Positions 36,248 through 44,833 of a stretch of DNA of 64,000 bases are shown one piece after another. Source of the stretch: an uncultured Holophagaceae bacterium (GTDB lineage Bacteria > Acidobacteriota > Holophagae > Holophagales > Holophagaceae); contig CAIWKE010000011.1 of assembly GCA_903913215.1 (NCBI GenBank), positions 124,001 through 188,000 of the forward strand, in the 5' to 3' direction. Made by a program: the position numbers and the translations under genes. The first letter of the stretch is position 1. Each line of letters opens with the position of its first letter. The notes under the pieces are model-generated. The model was not told the origin of the DNA and did no database searches. It saw only the letters and a list, made by a program, of their open reading frames with translations.

Positions 36248-36286
36248 CTACAAAAGGGGCGGCCAAGACGGCCGCCCCTTTTGTAG
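36248..36286 (-). terminator. Hairpin between tsf and pyrH
   Basis: Perfect 17-bp stem (arms 36248-36264 and 36270-36286) with a five-base loop; read on the minus strand the second arm ends ccccttttgtag. It starts 13 bases after the tsf stop and 38 before the pyrH start, so it should lower pyrH expression relative to tsf. Confidence 0.75.
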
Positions 36287-36298
36287 CAGAGAAAAGCA

Positions 36299-36949
36299 CT
36301 ACTTGGCGGCGGCCACTTCGGCGGCGAAGTTCTCGCTGCGCTTCTCGAGGCCCTCGCCCATGATGTACTTCGTGAAGCGGCGGATGATGAGCTTCTCGCC
36401 GATCTCCGCAGTCTTCGAGGACAGATACTGCTGGATGGTGAGGTCGGGGTTCATGATGAAGGGCTGCTCCAGGAGGCAGACCTCCTTGAAGATGCTGTTC
36501 ATCTTGCCCTCGACGATGCGCTCGACGATGTTGGCGGGCTTGCCGGTGGCCAGGGCCTGCTCCATGGCGATGCGCTTCTCGGTCTCCAGGAAGTCCTGGG
36601 TGACCTCTTCCTTGGTGACGAAGCGGGGTGCGGGGTCGGCGGCCGCGATGTGCATCGCAATCTCCTTGACCATGCGCTGGAAGGCCTCGTTGCGGGCCAC
36701 GAAGTCAGTCTCGGAATTGACCTCGACCAGCACGCCCACGCGGCCGCCGGGGTGGATGTAGGCCTCGACGATGCCCTCGGCGGCGATGCGGTCGGCCTTC
36801 TTGGCGGAAGCCGCCAGGCCCTTCTTGCGCAGCCACTCGTTGGCCTGCTCCATGTTCCCGTCGTTCTCTTCCAGGGCCTTCTTGCAGTCCATCATGCCGA
36901 GGCCGGTCTTCTCGCGAAGCGCCTTCACGTCCAGTGCTGTGAATGCCAT
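36299..36949 (-). CDS. tsf: Elongation factor Ts
   Basis: 216 residues, short EF-Ts. [21 protein letters not shown] is the signature at the N terminus, and [18 protein letters not shown] the second; the TDFVA core contacts EF-Tu. It exchanges GDP on EF-Tu. The C terminus ([14 protein letters not shown]) is complete. It lies in rplM-rpsI-rpsB-tsf-pyrH, 145 bp after rpsB. Confidence 0.96.
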   Translation of the reverse strand: MAFTALDVKALREKTGLGMMDCKKALEENDGNMEQANEWLRKKGLAASAKKADRIAAEGIVEAYIHPGGRVGVLVEVNSETDFVARNEAFQRMVKEIAMHIAAADPAPRFVTKEEVTQDFLETEKRIAMEQALATGKPANIVERIVEGKMNSIFKEVCLLEQPFIMNPDLTIQQYLSSKTAEIGEKLIIRRFTKYIMGEGLEKRSENFAAEVAAAK

Positions 36950-37094
36950 GTCATCTCCTAAAAATCAATGTTTCAAGCATGAAAACACCCGTCGATGTTC
37001 GCAGAGAGGGCGGAGGCTCGCAGGGAATGAACCAGGGGTCACCTGTTCTCCGCGATCTCCGCCTCCTCAGTGTCTTCAGCGAGTGTGGTTGTCT
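36950..37094. repeat. rpsB-tsf spacer with ccgc/gcag short repeats
   Basis: The 145-bp spacer contains gcagagagggcggaggctcgcag and, on the other strand sense, ctccgcgatctccgcctcc, which resembles short dispersed repeats (gcggag/gcagag types) found in many environmental genomes. No hairpin with a T-run is seen. It may be an insertion of such a repeat in the operon. Confidence 0.4.
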
Positions 37095-37847
37095 CTAGCC
37101 TTCGACTTCCATCTTCTCGGCCATCATCTTCTTCATGTCATCGGTGTCGCCCTTGTCCTTGAAGGACTGGCGCCCCTCGAGGATGGAGTCGGCCACGCGC
37201 TCGGAGAAGAGCAGGATGGAGCGGATCGCATCGTCATTGGCGGGGATCACGTAGTCCACCATGTCGGGATCGCAGTTGGTATCAACGATACCCACGACCT
37301 TGATGCCCAGCTTCTTGGCTTCGGTGACGGCGATGTCCTCGCGATGGGGATCGATGACGAAGATGACGTCAGGCAGCGAGCGCATGTCGCGGATGCCGTG
37401 GAAGGAGGCTTCCAGCTTCAGGCGGGTGCGGTTCAGGGTAAGGAGTTCCTTCTTGGAGAGCAGCGCCGTGCGGGCGGGGTCCGCCAGGGTGGCTTCGATC
37501 TCGCGGAACTTCTCGAGGCTCTTCTTGATGGTGGAGAAGTTGGTCAGCATGCCGCCCAGCCAGCGGTTGTTGACGTAGAAGGCGCCGCAGCGGCCGGCCT
37601 GCTCAGCGATGAGGTCCTGGGCCTGGGGCTTGGTGGCCACGAAGAGGAAGTTCTTCCCCTCGCCAGCGCACTTGGTGAGGTAGTTGGCGGCGGTGTTCCA
37701 GAGGCGCAGGGTCTTCTGGAGGTCGATGATGTAGATGCTGTTGCGGGCGCCGAAGATGTACTGCTTCATCTTGGGGTTCCAACGCTTGGTCTGGTGTCCG
37801 AAATGGGCACCGGCCTCGAGGAGTTCCTTCATTTGGATGGCAGCCAT
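37095..37847 (-). CDS. rpsB: 30S ribosomal protein S2
   Basis: 250 residues from ATG 37847 (GGGAGGCCAGC ribosome site); the extra nine residues of the longer frame are not conserved. [31 protein letters not shown] and the [36 protein letters not shown] block are diagnostic. Part of the small ribosomal subunit. It follows rpsI after a terminator-like hairpin. Confidence 0.97.
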   Translation of the reverse strand: MAAIQMKELLEAGAHFGHQTKRWNPKMKQYIFGARNSIYIIDLQKTLRLWNTAANYLTKCAGEGKNFLFVATKPQAQDLIAEQAGRCGAFYVNNRWLGGMLTNFSTIKKSLEKFREIEATLADPARTALLSKKELLTLNRTRLKLEASFHGIRDMRSLPDVIFVIDPHREDIAVTEAKKLGIKVVGIVDTNCDPDMVDYVIPANDDAIRSILLFSERVADSILEGRQSFKDKGDTDDMKKMMAEKMEVEG

Positions 37848-37971
37848 GCTGGCCTCCCTGTTCAAGCGGCGCATCGAGTGAAGGGCGCCGCGGGTGGGAT
37901 GAAAGGCGAAAGGTTGAATCCCTGCGCCCGAATCGTCCGGGCCAGCAGCGCTGGGCGGACCGGAAAAGCAG

Positions 37972-37995
37972 AAGGGGGATCCGAGGATCCCCCTT
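37972..37995 (-). terminator. Hairpin between rpsI and rpsB
   Basis: Stem aagggggatc / gatccccctt with loop cgag, 12 bases after the rpsI stop. On the minus strand ctgcttttcc follows. It may attenuate or end the rplM-rpsI transcript before rpsB. Confidence 0.6.
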
Positions 37996-38006
37996 CCAAG
38001 AACGGA

Positions 38007-38399
38007 TTAGCGCTTGCTGAACTGGAAGCGACGACGGGCGGCCTTGCGACCGGGCTTCTTACGTTCCTTCATGCGGGGGTCGCGGGTCAGGAGACCGGCG
38101 CCGCGCAGCATGGACTTCAACTGGTCGTTGTAGCTCAGGAGGGCGCGGGAGATGCCCATGCGGATGGCCGAAGCCTGGCCGGCAGGGCCGCCGCCGCTGA
38201 CGCTGATGATCATGTCGAACTTGCCATCGAGATCGGCCAGCACGAGGGGCTGGTGAACCATCATGCGAAGCACGGCATTGGGGAAGTAGCTCTCCAGGGT
38301 GCGGCCGTTGACAGTGATCTTGCCGGTGCCGGGGCGGAGGAAGGCACGGGCAGCCGCGCTCTTGCGGCGGCCGGTTCCATAGTTCTGGGTAATAGCCAT
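38007..38399 (-). CDS. rpsI: 30S ribosomal protein S9
   Basis: 130 residues. [26 protein letters not shown] at the start and the basic tail ending [17 protein letters not shown] are diagnostic; the tail reaches the ribosomal P site. 13 bases after rplM, the usual pair. Confidence 0.97.
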   Translation of the reverse strand: MAITQNYGTGRRKSAAARAFLRPGTGKITVNGRTLESYFPNAVLRMMVHQPLVLADLDGKFDMIISVSGGGPAGQASAIRMGISRALLSYNDQLKSMLRGAGLLTRDPRMKERKKPGRKAARRRFQFSKR

Positions 38400-38412
38400 G
38401 GGTTCCTCGCCT

Positions 38413-38847
38413 CTACTTCTGGATGTTCAGGATCTGGGGCTGCTGGGCGCTCTGCTCGTGCTCGGGGCCGGCATAGACCTTCAGCTTGCGATACATGGCG
38501 CGACCCAGGGGGCCCTTGGGCAGCATGCCCTTGACGGCGCTCTCGATGATGCGCTCGGGGAAGGTCGCCTTCAGCACCTCGGCACGGACTTCCTTCATGG
38601 AGCCGGGCTGGGTGGTGGTGCGACGGTAGATCTTCTGCACGCCCTTCTTGCCGGTCAGTACTGCCTTCTCGGCGTTGATCACGATCACATGGTCGCCGGT
38701 GTCGAGGAAGGGCGTCCAAGTCGGCTTGTTCTTGCCGGACAGGACATCCGCGACGGCGGTGCTCAGGCGGCCGACGGGAATGCCCGTCGCGTCCACCAGG
38801 AACCACTGGCGCTTGAGTTCATTGGCTTTCGGGAAGTACGTGCTCAT
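38413..38847 (-). CDS. rplM: 50S ribosomal protein L13
   Basis: 144 residues from ATG 38847; the longer open frame to 38907 has no conserved N terminus. [49 protein letters not shown] is the family core, and the [20 protein letters not shown] motif follows. First gene of the rplM-rpsI-rpsB-tsf-pyrH group; its promoter should lie in 38848-39013. Confidence 0.97.
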   Translation of the reverse strand: MSTYFPKANELKRQWFLVDATGIPVGRLSTAVADVLSGKNKPTWTPFLDTGDHVIVINAEKAVLTGKKGVQKIYRRTTTQPGSMKEVRAEVLKATFPERIIESAVKGMLPKGPLGRAMYRKLKVYAGPEHEQSAQQPQILNIQK

Positions 38848-39013
38848 GGCCTGCTCCGGAATCTCAATCGGGCTGTGCAGACGCCACCCCAGAGGTGGTG
38901 AATTCACAGAAGGGAAAGCTTATCGTTGACGGCCTGGGGGGTCAAGCCGAGATTTCTCAGCAGGCGCCGAGCTGGCCATCAAGGCAGCCCCCACCCATAA
39001 CTTGGAGGGCCTC

Positions 39014-40081
39014 CTAGCCCAGCCGCGCCAGTTCCTGGACGATGCGGCTGGCCGCCATGCCGTCCACCAGGGCCATGCCATCGCGCACCTGCTCCTGCCG
39101 GTTGTCCTGCCCCTCGGGCCCCAGCCACTGGGCCAGGGCCTCGCGCACGATGCCGAGGTCCGCTTCGGGGCCCACGCCCAGGTCGAAGCAGCCGTTGGCC
39201 ATGCCCAGATCAGAGAGGATGAGGTGCTGGCGTTCGTTCTGGGCCCACACCGTGGCGGGGATGCCCATGCAGAGGGACTCGGCCAGGGTCACGCCCGCTG
39301 AGCACCAGATGGCGTCGTAGTCGGGGATGCGGCGGGTGAGGGCGGGCAGGCCCTTCAGCACAGTGCAGCCGGGGAAGGGCTCACCCTGGATGCCATTGGG
39401 AGCCAGCAGGGTGCAGGTACCCCGCCAGCGGTCCTCCGCCGCCAGCTGCTTCAGCGTGTCGAAGGCCTTCTGGGCCAGGTTGGGGCCATCGCTGCCCCCG
39501 AACGTGATGAGCAGCTTGTGGACCGCCAGGGGCTGGAGGGGCATGCGCTTGGGGCGCAGCTCCAGGGCGGTCTTGTCCACCACGATGAAGCTGGAGCCGC
39601 GCAGCACTCGGCATTGTCCCGCACGGGACTCGAAGGGACGCACCTTGCGGCCGTCCACCACCTTCACGGGATGGTCCGCCCAGCGCACGCCCTCAAGGAA
39701 GGGCTGGAAAAGGAGGTCCGCAACTTCGTGGGCCTCGGTGTCGTCCTCCATCACCGCCACCTTGAGGGGGCGGAGGGCCTCCAGGAAGGCCGTGGTGGTA
39801 TCCCACTGGTCCACGAGGACCAGGGCGGCGCCGGCCTTGAGGTCATCGGGCAGGGGGGCATGCAGGGCCTCACCCAGGTCGCGAGTCTCGCAGGGCAGGG
39901 GCTGGTCCAGGAAGGGGTGGACGCCGCTGCCCACGCGGCGGGCCCGCTCGTCGCCAGAGACGGCGATGCAGACCTGGCCGCCCAGGGCGCGCCAGGATTC
40001 CTGGAGGGCCAGGGCCCGGGCCACATGGCCCAGCCCAAGGCGCTGATCGGCGTGAACGCGGAGGATCAAGTTGGGGGTCAT
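39014..40081 (-). CDS. PseG/SpsG-like nucleotide-sugar hydrolase or glycosyltransferase
   Basis: 355 residues of GT-B-like fold. ILRVHADQRLGLGHVARALALQESWRALG carries the GxGH loop of PseG (UDP-sugar hydrolase of pseudaminic acid synthesis), and LITFGGSDGPNLAQKAF with WCSAGVTLAESLCMGIPA resembles the donor-binding half of that family. PseG normally has about 340 residues. No other pse genes are nearby, so the substrate is open. Probably acts in glycan synthesis in the cytosol. Confidence 0.65.
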   Translation of the reverse strand: MTPNLILRVHADQRLGLGHVARALALQESWRALGGQVCIAVSGDERARRVGSGVHPFLDQPLPCETRDLGEALHAPLPDDLKAGAALVLVDQWDTTTAFLEALRPLKVAVMEDDTEAHEVADLLFQPFLEGVRWADHPVKVVDGRKVRPFESRAGQCRVLRGSSFIVVDKTALELRPKRMPLQPLAVHKLLITFGGSDGPNLAQKAFDTLKQLAAEDRWRGTCTLLAPNGIQGEPFPGCTVLKGLPALTRRIPDYDAIWCSAGVTLAESLCMGIPATVWAQNERQHLILSDLGMANGCFDLGVGPEADLGIVREALAQWLGPEGQDNRQEQVRDGMALVDGMAASRIVQELARLG

Positions 40082-40184
40082 GGTGCGGAGAGTCTAACCG
40101 TGCAGAACATGTAAGGGGAAGGGTGATCCTGCCGGAGATATGATGCTCCCAGTCTGTCCCCCGGCCCCGCCATTGGAGATGCCC

Positions 40185-40973
40185 ATGTCCGACACGTACC
40201 CCGCGCCTGCGCTGAGCCAGGCCCCCGGCGCCCGGGCTGCCAAGATCTGCGGCATTCTCGCCATCGGGTTCGCGCTCACCTGCGCCGGGATTCCGATCGC
40301 CATCATTCTGGGCATCGTGGCCCTGGTGAAGCAGGGCAAGGCCAAGCGGGTGGCCAGGGCGGCGCCATACCAGTACGAGCCCGTGCCGGCCACGGCCCTG
40401 GTCACGGGCATCATCGGCCTGGCCCTGTCCGCCATCATGATTCCAGTTGGGGGCATCGTCAGCGCCGTCGCCATACCGGCATTCTTGATTCAGCGAGAGC
40501 GGGCCCGGGAAGCGGCCGTCCAGTCCAATCTGGAGGTGGTCCAGAAGCAGGCCCAGACGCTCCTGGCGGACCTTCAGGTCCGGCAGCCAGCCCGGGCGCC
40601 CTTCCAGGACGCCCTACTGGAGGCCCTGACCAGGGATCCCGTGGTGAAGGCCCTCAAGAACCCCGTCAGCCCGGAGCTGCCGGGTTTCATGATGGGGACC
40701 GCCGCCCGGGGTGCGACCATCCCGCTGGGCACCGTGGTGGGCTGGGCTGCGGAAGAGACGAATGCAGGCGTCACCACATCCCTGCTCCAGTTCAAGGCCA
40801 TGGTGCGCCAGGGGCGGGAGGACAAGGCGCTGGAGGCAGAGGTGGTCACTCACACCCAGGAGCGGGTGCAGCGGCAGACCGAGGACGGCTGGCAGGTCGT
40901 GGAGGGCGAAGGCCCCAAGCCCAACCTGGAGCCCCCGGCCGAAGCGCCCGCGCCGGAAGCGCCGAAGCGTTGA
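40185..40973 (+). CDS. DUF4190-type membrane protein
   Basis: 262 residues from ATG 40185 (TTGGAG six bases upstream). Two hydrophobic stretches, about 19-46 and 66-94, enclose a short Lys/Arg loop (KQGKAKRVARAA), as in DUF4190 proteins. The second helix is followed by AIPAFLIQRERAREAAVQSNLEVV, which resembles a type IV pilin helix end, but no prepilin cleavage site is present. The C-terminal 170 residues are soluble and end in a Pro/Ala/Glu tail. Function unknown. Confidence 0.65.
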   Translation: MSDTYPAPALSQAPGARAAKICGILAIGFALTCAGIPIAIILGIVALVKQGKAKRVARAAPYQYEPVPATALVTGIIGLALSAIMIPVGGIVSAVAIPAFLIQRERAREAAVQSNLEVVQKQAQTLLADLQVRQPARAPFQDALLEALTRDPVVKALKNPVSPELPGFMMGTAARGATIPLGTVVGWAAEETNAGVTTSLLQFKAMVRQGREDKALEAEVVTHTQERVQRQTEDGWQVVEGEGPKPNLEPPAEAPAPEAPKR

Positions 40974-40985
40974 GTCCCGGCGACA

Positions 40986-41567
40986 TCAAGGATAGGGATG
41001 CCCCTCGGCGAAGCCGGGCTGAGGCTGGTCGATCTTGGGCGCCTCGGCAAGGGGCCAGCCGTCCAGGAAGTAGGCCTCCTTGTAGCGCACGTAGCGTGTC
41101 CACACGCTGCCCACCAGCTCGCGCTGACCCTCGCTGAGGGGGCCCTTCACCACGGCGGGCCAGCCCGCCACCAGGCTGTGGGGCGGGGCCTTGAAGCCCT
41201 CGCGCACCAGGCTCCCCGCGGCCACGAGGCAGCCCTCGCCGATGTCGGCGCCGTCCATGATGGTGGTGCTCATGCCAATGAGGACGCCCTTGCGGATGGT
41301 GCAGCCATGAAGCATCACGTTGTGAGCGATGCTCACCTCCTCCTCGATGAGCAGGGGCCACTTGTGGTTCGTGACATGGAGGCAGCAGCCATCCTGGATG
41401 TTGGTGCGGGCGCCGATGCGGATCCAGTTCACATCACCCCGGATGGCGCAGTTGAACCAGATGCTGGCATCGTCCCCCACGCTGACATCCCCGAGGATGA
41501 GGGCGCTGTCGGGAATGAAGACCCGGGAGCCGATTTTGGGAACCATGCCTTGAAATGGACGGATCAT
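40986..41567 (-). CDS. Gamma-carbonic-anhydrase family protein (left-handed beta-helix)
   Basis: 193 residues from ATG 41567; a GTG two codons upstream (41573) is possible. Hexapeptide repeats (LGDVSVGDDASIWFN, IGARTNIQDG, IRKGVLIGMS, IGEGCLVAAGS) form the beta-helix, and the metal-binding His residues are in VTNHKW and IAHNVMLHG. It is close to YrdA/CaiE proteins. Carbonic anhydrase action is possible but not shown for many members. Monocistronic; convergent with the DUF4190 gene. Confidence 0.85.
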   Translation of the reverse strand: MIRPFQGMVPKIGSRVFIPDSALILGDVSVGDDASIWFNCAIRGDVNWIRIGARTNIQDGCCLHVTNHKWPLLIEEEVSIAHNVMLHGCTIRKGVLIGMSTTIMDGADIGEGCLVAAGSLVREGFKAPPHSLVAGWPAVVKGPLSEGQRELVGSVWTRYVRYKEAYFLDGWPLAEAPKIDQPQPGFAEGHPYP

Positions 41568-41618
41568 CCGCACCTCAACATTCAGCTCCCAGTATCAGGC
41601 CAAGGGCGAGCAAGCTGG

Positions 41619-41640
41619 AACCGCGAAAACACGCGAAAGG
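41619..41640 (-). repeat. CTTTCGCG-type short repeat (inverted copy)
   Basis: On the minus strand this reads ctttcgcgtgttttcgcggttc, matching the motif at 11101-11132 in most positions. It lies in the 89-bp gap between gamma carbonic anhydrase and the YeiH-type gene. Confidence 0.4.
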
Positions 41641-41656
41641 GTTGCCAGGCGTCACT

Positions 41657-42628
41657 TCAGCCCACCGTGAGCCACCCCATTTTCACAGCCCCCAGGCCCA
41701 GGCTGGCCACCAGCAGCCACAGCACCAGGCCCTGAAGCAAGGGGCGTAGGCCCACGCTGCGCAGAGCTTCACGGCTGAGACCGGCGCCGATGAGGAAGAG
41801 GGTGAGCACCAGCAGGCGCCGGGCGCCGAAGGCCACGGCCTGGCCCGCCCCGTGGAGCGCGGGCACAAAGGTCACCAGCGCCGCCATGGCCAGAAAGCCG
41901 GCGATGAACCAAGGCTGCTTCAGGGGCGGGGCGTCCGGGGCGACCGTGGCCCGACGTGCCACCAGCCAGCCGATGCCCAGGGTGAGGGGCACGATCCAGA
42001 GGGCCCGGGCCAGCTTCACGGTGGTCGCCACCTCCAGGGCCCTGGGGCCATAGGCCAGCCCGGCGCCCACCACGGAGCTGGTGTCGTGGATGGCCAGGGC
42101 CGCCCAGAGGCCGAAACCGTCCTGGCTCAGGCCCGCTGCATGGCCGATGGGCGGGAAGAGCAGCAGAGCGGCGGCATTGAGGAGGAACACTGTGGCCAGG
42201 GCCACAGAAATCTCCTGCTCCTTGGCCCTCAGCACTGGCGCCACGGCAGCGATGGCGCTGCCGCCGCAGATGGCCGTGCCCACGGAGATGAGCAGGCCCG
42301 CATCCCGCTCGACTTTGAAGAGGCGGGCCAGCCACCAACCCAGGGCCAGCACCAGGCTCAGACTCAGGGCCGTGTACCCCAGTCCGTGCAGCCCAGCCCG
42401 GGCCACGGCGCGGAGGTTCATGTCCGCCCCCAGACCGACCACGGCCAGGGGGAGTAGGTGGTGAGTCCAGGCCTGGGTGCGCTCCTGATGGGGGTTGCCT
42501 AGGCCCAGGGCCAATGCGGCTCCGCCCACCAGGGCCGCAGCTGAGGGTGTGAAGGGTGCCAGGGCCAGCAGACCCCCCAGCAGGAGCAGGAGGGTGGCGA
42601 ATCGTGGTTTAGAGGCGGTCCTGGTCAT
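41657..42628 (-). CDS. YeiH-type putative sulfate exporter (UPF0324)
   Basis: 323 residues from ATG 42628; the longer frame runs into the divergent gene. About ten membrane helices. SVGTAICGGSAIAAVAPVLRAKEQE is the family hallmark, with ALAIHDTSSVVGAG. Members are predicted to export sulfate or small anions such as sulfite/taurine products, though substrates are rarely proven. Divergent from the aminotransferase gene, 22 bp between starts. Confidence 0.85.
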   Translation of the reverse strand: MTRTASKPRFATLLLLLGGLLALAPFTPSAAALVGGAALALGLGNPHQERTQAWTHHLLPLAVVGLGADMNLRAVARAGLHGLGYTALSLSLVLALGWWLARLFKVERDAGLLISVGTAICGGSAIAAVAPVLRAKEQEISVALATVFLLNAAALLLFPPIGHAAGLSQDGFGLWAALAIHDTSSVVGAGLAYGPRALEVATTVKLARALWIVPLTLGIGWLVARRATVAPDAPPLKQPWFIAGFLAMAALVTFVPALHGAGQAVAFGARRLLVLTLFLIGAGLSREALRSVGLRPLLQGLVLWLLVASLGLGAVKMGWLTVG

Positions 42629-42650
42629 GGCTTCAGGGTACCCTTGCCTG

Positions 42651-43862
42651 ATGACTGAGCAGCTCATCCCCACCCGGCGTGCCTTTCCAGCGGACGATCC
42701 CATCTTCGCGCTCAATGCCGAGGCCCAGGGGCGCAAGGCCCAGGGAGAATCCATCCTCAATGCCACTGTGGGTGCCCTCCTGGATGACTCGGGGCAGCTG
42801 GTGGTGCTGGAGTCCGTCATGGATCTCTGGCGGGAGCTGGGTGCGCTGGATGTGGCGCCCTACGCGCCCATCGCCGGGGATCCGGCCTTCCTAAAGGCCC
42901 TGGTGCAGCGCCACTGGCCCAGCCTGGGCTCGGCCGGTTCCGCCTGCGCCACGCCCGGGGGCAGCGGCGCCATCTCGCTCTCCATGCGCAATTTCCTGGA
43001 AGTGGGCCAGCAGGTGCTCACCACGGCACCATTCTGGGGGCCCTACGCCACCATGGCGGCGGAAAACGGCCTGGGTTTGGTGACGGTCCCCTGGCCGGAA
43101 GTGGACCAGCCCCTGGATGCCGCTGCCTGGGCGCAGGCCCTGCACACCCTGCTGAAGACCCAGGGGCGGGTGCTGCTGCTGCTGAACGATCCCTGCCACA
43201 ACCCCTCGGGGCGCAGCCTCTCCCCCGCAGATCGCCAGGCGTTGGCGGGAGTGCTGCGGGAGGCTTCGGCCCTGGGGCCCATCACCCTGCTGCTGGATTT
43301 CGCCTACCTGGACTACACCCGGGATCCGGCCTTCGTGGCGGCGGCCCTGGCGGATTACGCAAAGCTTGGGGCTGAGGGCTGCGTGCTGGTGGGGGCCTCC
43401 ATGTCCCTTTCCAAGTCCATGACCCTCTACGGTGCCCGCTGCGGCGCCATCGCCTTCCCCTGGTGCGCGGATCCGGCCCTGCAGGCGGCCCTCACCCAGT
43501 CTTGCCGGGGCACCTGGTCCAACTGCGCCCGGGCCCCCCAGGCCCTGCTCCTGCGCCTGGCCCAGGACGGCAAGGCCCAGGCCCGGCTCGCCGCTGAGCA
43601 CCGCCACTGGTCCGACCGGCTGGCCTCCCGCGCGACGGCCCTGGACGCGGCCCTGGAGGCCGAGGGCATGGCGCCTCTCCACTGGCAGGGCGGCTTCTTC
43701 GTCACGGTGCCCGCAGAGGATCCCGAGGCTGTGGGGGCCCGGCTGCGGGCCGAGGGCGTATTCACGGTGCCCCTGCCCGAAGGCCTGCGCGTGGGGATCT
43801 GCGGCATGAAGGCTACGGAGGCGCCCCGCCTGGCCCAGGCGCTGCGCAGGGGCCTGCGATGA
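42651..43862 (+). CDS. Class I/II PLP-dependent aminotransferase
   Basis: 403 residues from ATG 42651 (the open frame from 42495 overlaps the divergent gene). The fold I pattern is visible: ATPGGSGAISLSMRNFL, LLLLNDPCHNPSGRSL (Asn of the NPxG motif), LLDFAYLDYT and the PLP Lys in SMSLSKSMTLYG. This resembles aspartate/tyrosine aminotransferases. The donor and acceptor are not clear. It ends 46 bp before the tRNA gene. Confidence 0.88.
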   Translation: MTEQLIPTRRAFPADDPIFALNAEAQGRKAQGESILNATVGALLDDSGQLVVLESVMDLWRELGALDVAPYAPIAGDPAFLKALVQRHWPSLGSAGSACATPGGSGAISLSMRNFLEVGQQVLTTAPFWGPYATMAAENGLGLVTVPWPEVDQPLDAAAWAQALHTLLKTQGRVLLLLNDPCHNPSGRSLSPADRQALAGVLREASALGPITLLLDFAYLDYTRDPAFVAAALADYAKLGAEGCVLVGASMSLSKSMTLYGARCGAIAFPWCADPALQAALTQSCRGTWSNCARAPQALLLRLAQDGKAQARLAAEHRHWSDRLASRATALDAALEAEGMAPLHWQGGFFVTVPAEDPEAVGARLRAEGVFTVPLPEGLRVGICGMKATEAPRLAQALRRGLR

Positions 43863-43908
43863 TTCGGGCTTGGAAATGGCACCTTCCTGAGCTAATCTGA
43901 TCGACCGC

Positions 43909-43983
43909 GGGCGTATAACTCAGCGGTAGAGTGCTACCTTCACACGGTAGAAGTCCCAGGTTCGAATCCTGGTACGCCCACCA
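43909..43983 (+). tRNA. tRNA-Val (anticodon CAC)
   Basis: 75 bases with CCA encoded. Acceptor stem gggcgta/tacgccc, D arm with cagcggtag, anticodon stem ctacc/ggtag around ttcacac (anticodon CAC, codon GUG) and T arm with ggttcgaatcc. All arms pair. A terminator follows 10 bases later. Confidence 0.95.
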
Positions 43984-43992
43984 CTGAAAGTT

Positions 43993-44022
43993 AAGGCCCT
44001 GATCGTGATCGGGGCCTTTTCT
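43993..44022 (+). terminator. Rho-independent terminator after tRNA-Val
   Basis: Stem aaggccctgatc / gatcggggcctt with a two-to-four-base loop and one G-T pair, followed by ttcttctt. It ends the tRNA transcript upstream of efp. Confidence 0.75.
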
Positions 44023-44052
44023 TCTTCCCAGCCAGTTCTCCGGGAGTCTCCC

Positions 44053-44619
44053 ATGCCACTGATCCTCGCCACCCAGGTTCGCGCCGGAATGATCGTGAAC
44101 TTCGAGAACGAGCTCTGCCGCGTCATCAGCACGGAGCACCAGACCCCCGGCAACCTGCCGGCCCGCGTGCAGGTGAAGATGAAGCGCCTCAAGGACGGCA
44201 TCAACCGCGAGAACCGCTTCGGCAGCTCCGACAAGGTGGACAAGGCCAGCCTCGAGCAGCACATGCTGGAATACCTCTACGAGGACGGCCCCAGCCTGGT
44301 CTTCATGAACAACGAGACCTACGAGCAGGTGGAAGTCGGCAAGGACATCCTGGGCGATGACCTGGTCTTCCTCGAGGCCAACATGCAGGTGGAGATTGAG
44401 TTCTATGAGGGGCAGCCCATGGGCGCCACCCTGCCGCCCAGCGTAGTGCTCGAGATCCTGGAGACGGACCCCGTCATGAAGAATGCCAATGCCACGGGTT
44501 CCTACAAGCCCGCCAAGATGAGCAACGGCATCACCGTGGGCGTTCCCCCCTACATGGAAGCGGGACAGAAGATCCGTGTGAACACGGTCGATCGCACCTT
44601 CATGGAACGGGTGAAGTAG
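44053..44619 (+). CDS. efp: Elongation factor P with Asn34 in place of Lys34
   Basis: 188 residues from ATG 44053 (frame open from 44005, but MPLILATQVRAG is the family start). Three beta-barrel domains as in EF-P. The loop that carries modified Lys34 in E. coli reads HQTPGNLPAR, with Asn34 at the tip. EF-P rescues ribosomes stalled at polyproline. Asn here means neither lysylation (EpmA) nor rhamnosylation of Arg (EarP) can occur at this site. No modification gene adjoins. The C-terminal VGVPPYMEAGQKIRVNTVDRTF is typical. Confidence 0.93.
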   Translation: MPLILATQVRAGMIVNFENELCRVISTEHQTPGNLPARVQVKMKRLKDGINRENRFGSSDKVDKASLEQHMLEYLYEDGPSLVFMNNETYEQVEVGKDILGDDLVFLEANMQVEIEFYEGQPMGATLPPSVVLEILETDPVMKNANATGSYKPAKMSNGITVGVPPYMEAGQKIRVNTVDRTFMERVK

Positions 44620-44631
44620 CCTTTTTCCTAG

Positions 44632-44674
44632 AAGCAGCAGGCCCGGGGCTGATGAGGTTCCGGGCCTGCTGCTT
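44632..44674. other. Long hairpin after efp
   Basis: Arms 44632-44646 and 44660-44674 are exact 15-base complements with a 13-base loop. No T-run follows. It lies 13 bases after the efp stop and may end its transcript or stabilise the mRNA. Confidence 0.6.
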
Positions 44675-44770
44675 GAATGGGCAGAACGCGCCGGGACTTG
44701 GCCCTTGTGATTTTGGCCAGACGAAATTCCAACCGCGCGGTAAAGTACTGGTTTCCTAGTTACTGAGTGA

Positions 44771-44784
44771 GTGATCCGGATCAC
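44771..44784. promoter_or_regulatory. Crp-type palindrome upstream of the Crp/Fnr gene
   Basis: gtgatccggatcac is a perfect 14-bp palindrome with the Crp core GTGA-N6-TCAC, ending 49 bp before the regulator's start. The regulator's recognition helix (SREAFSR) keeps the Arg-Glu-Arg that reads GTGA, so autoregulation is likely. Confidence 0.65.
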
Positions 44785-44833
44785 AATCCGTGATGAACTG
44801 TGAGATAACTGACCCAACCCCCGGTGGAGTCCC

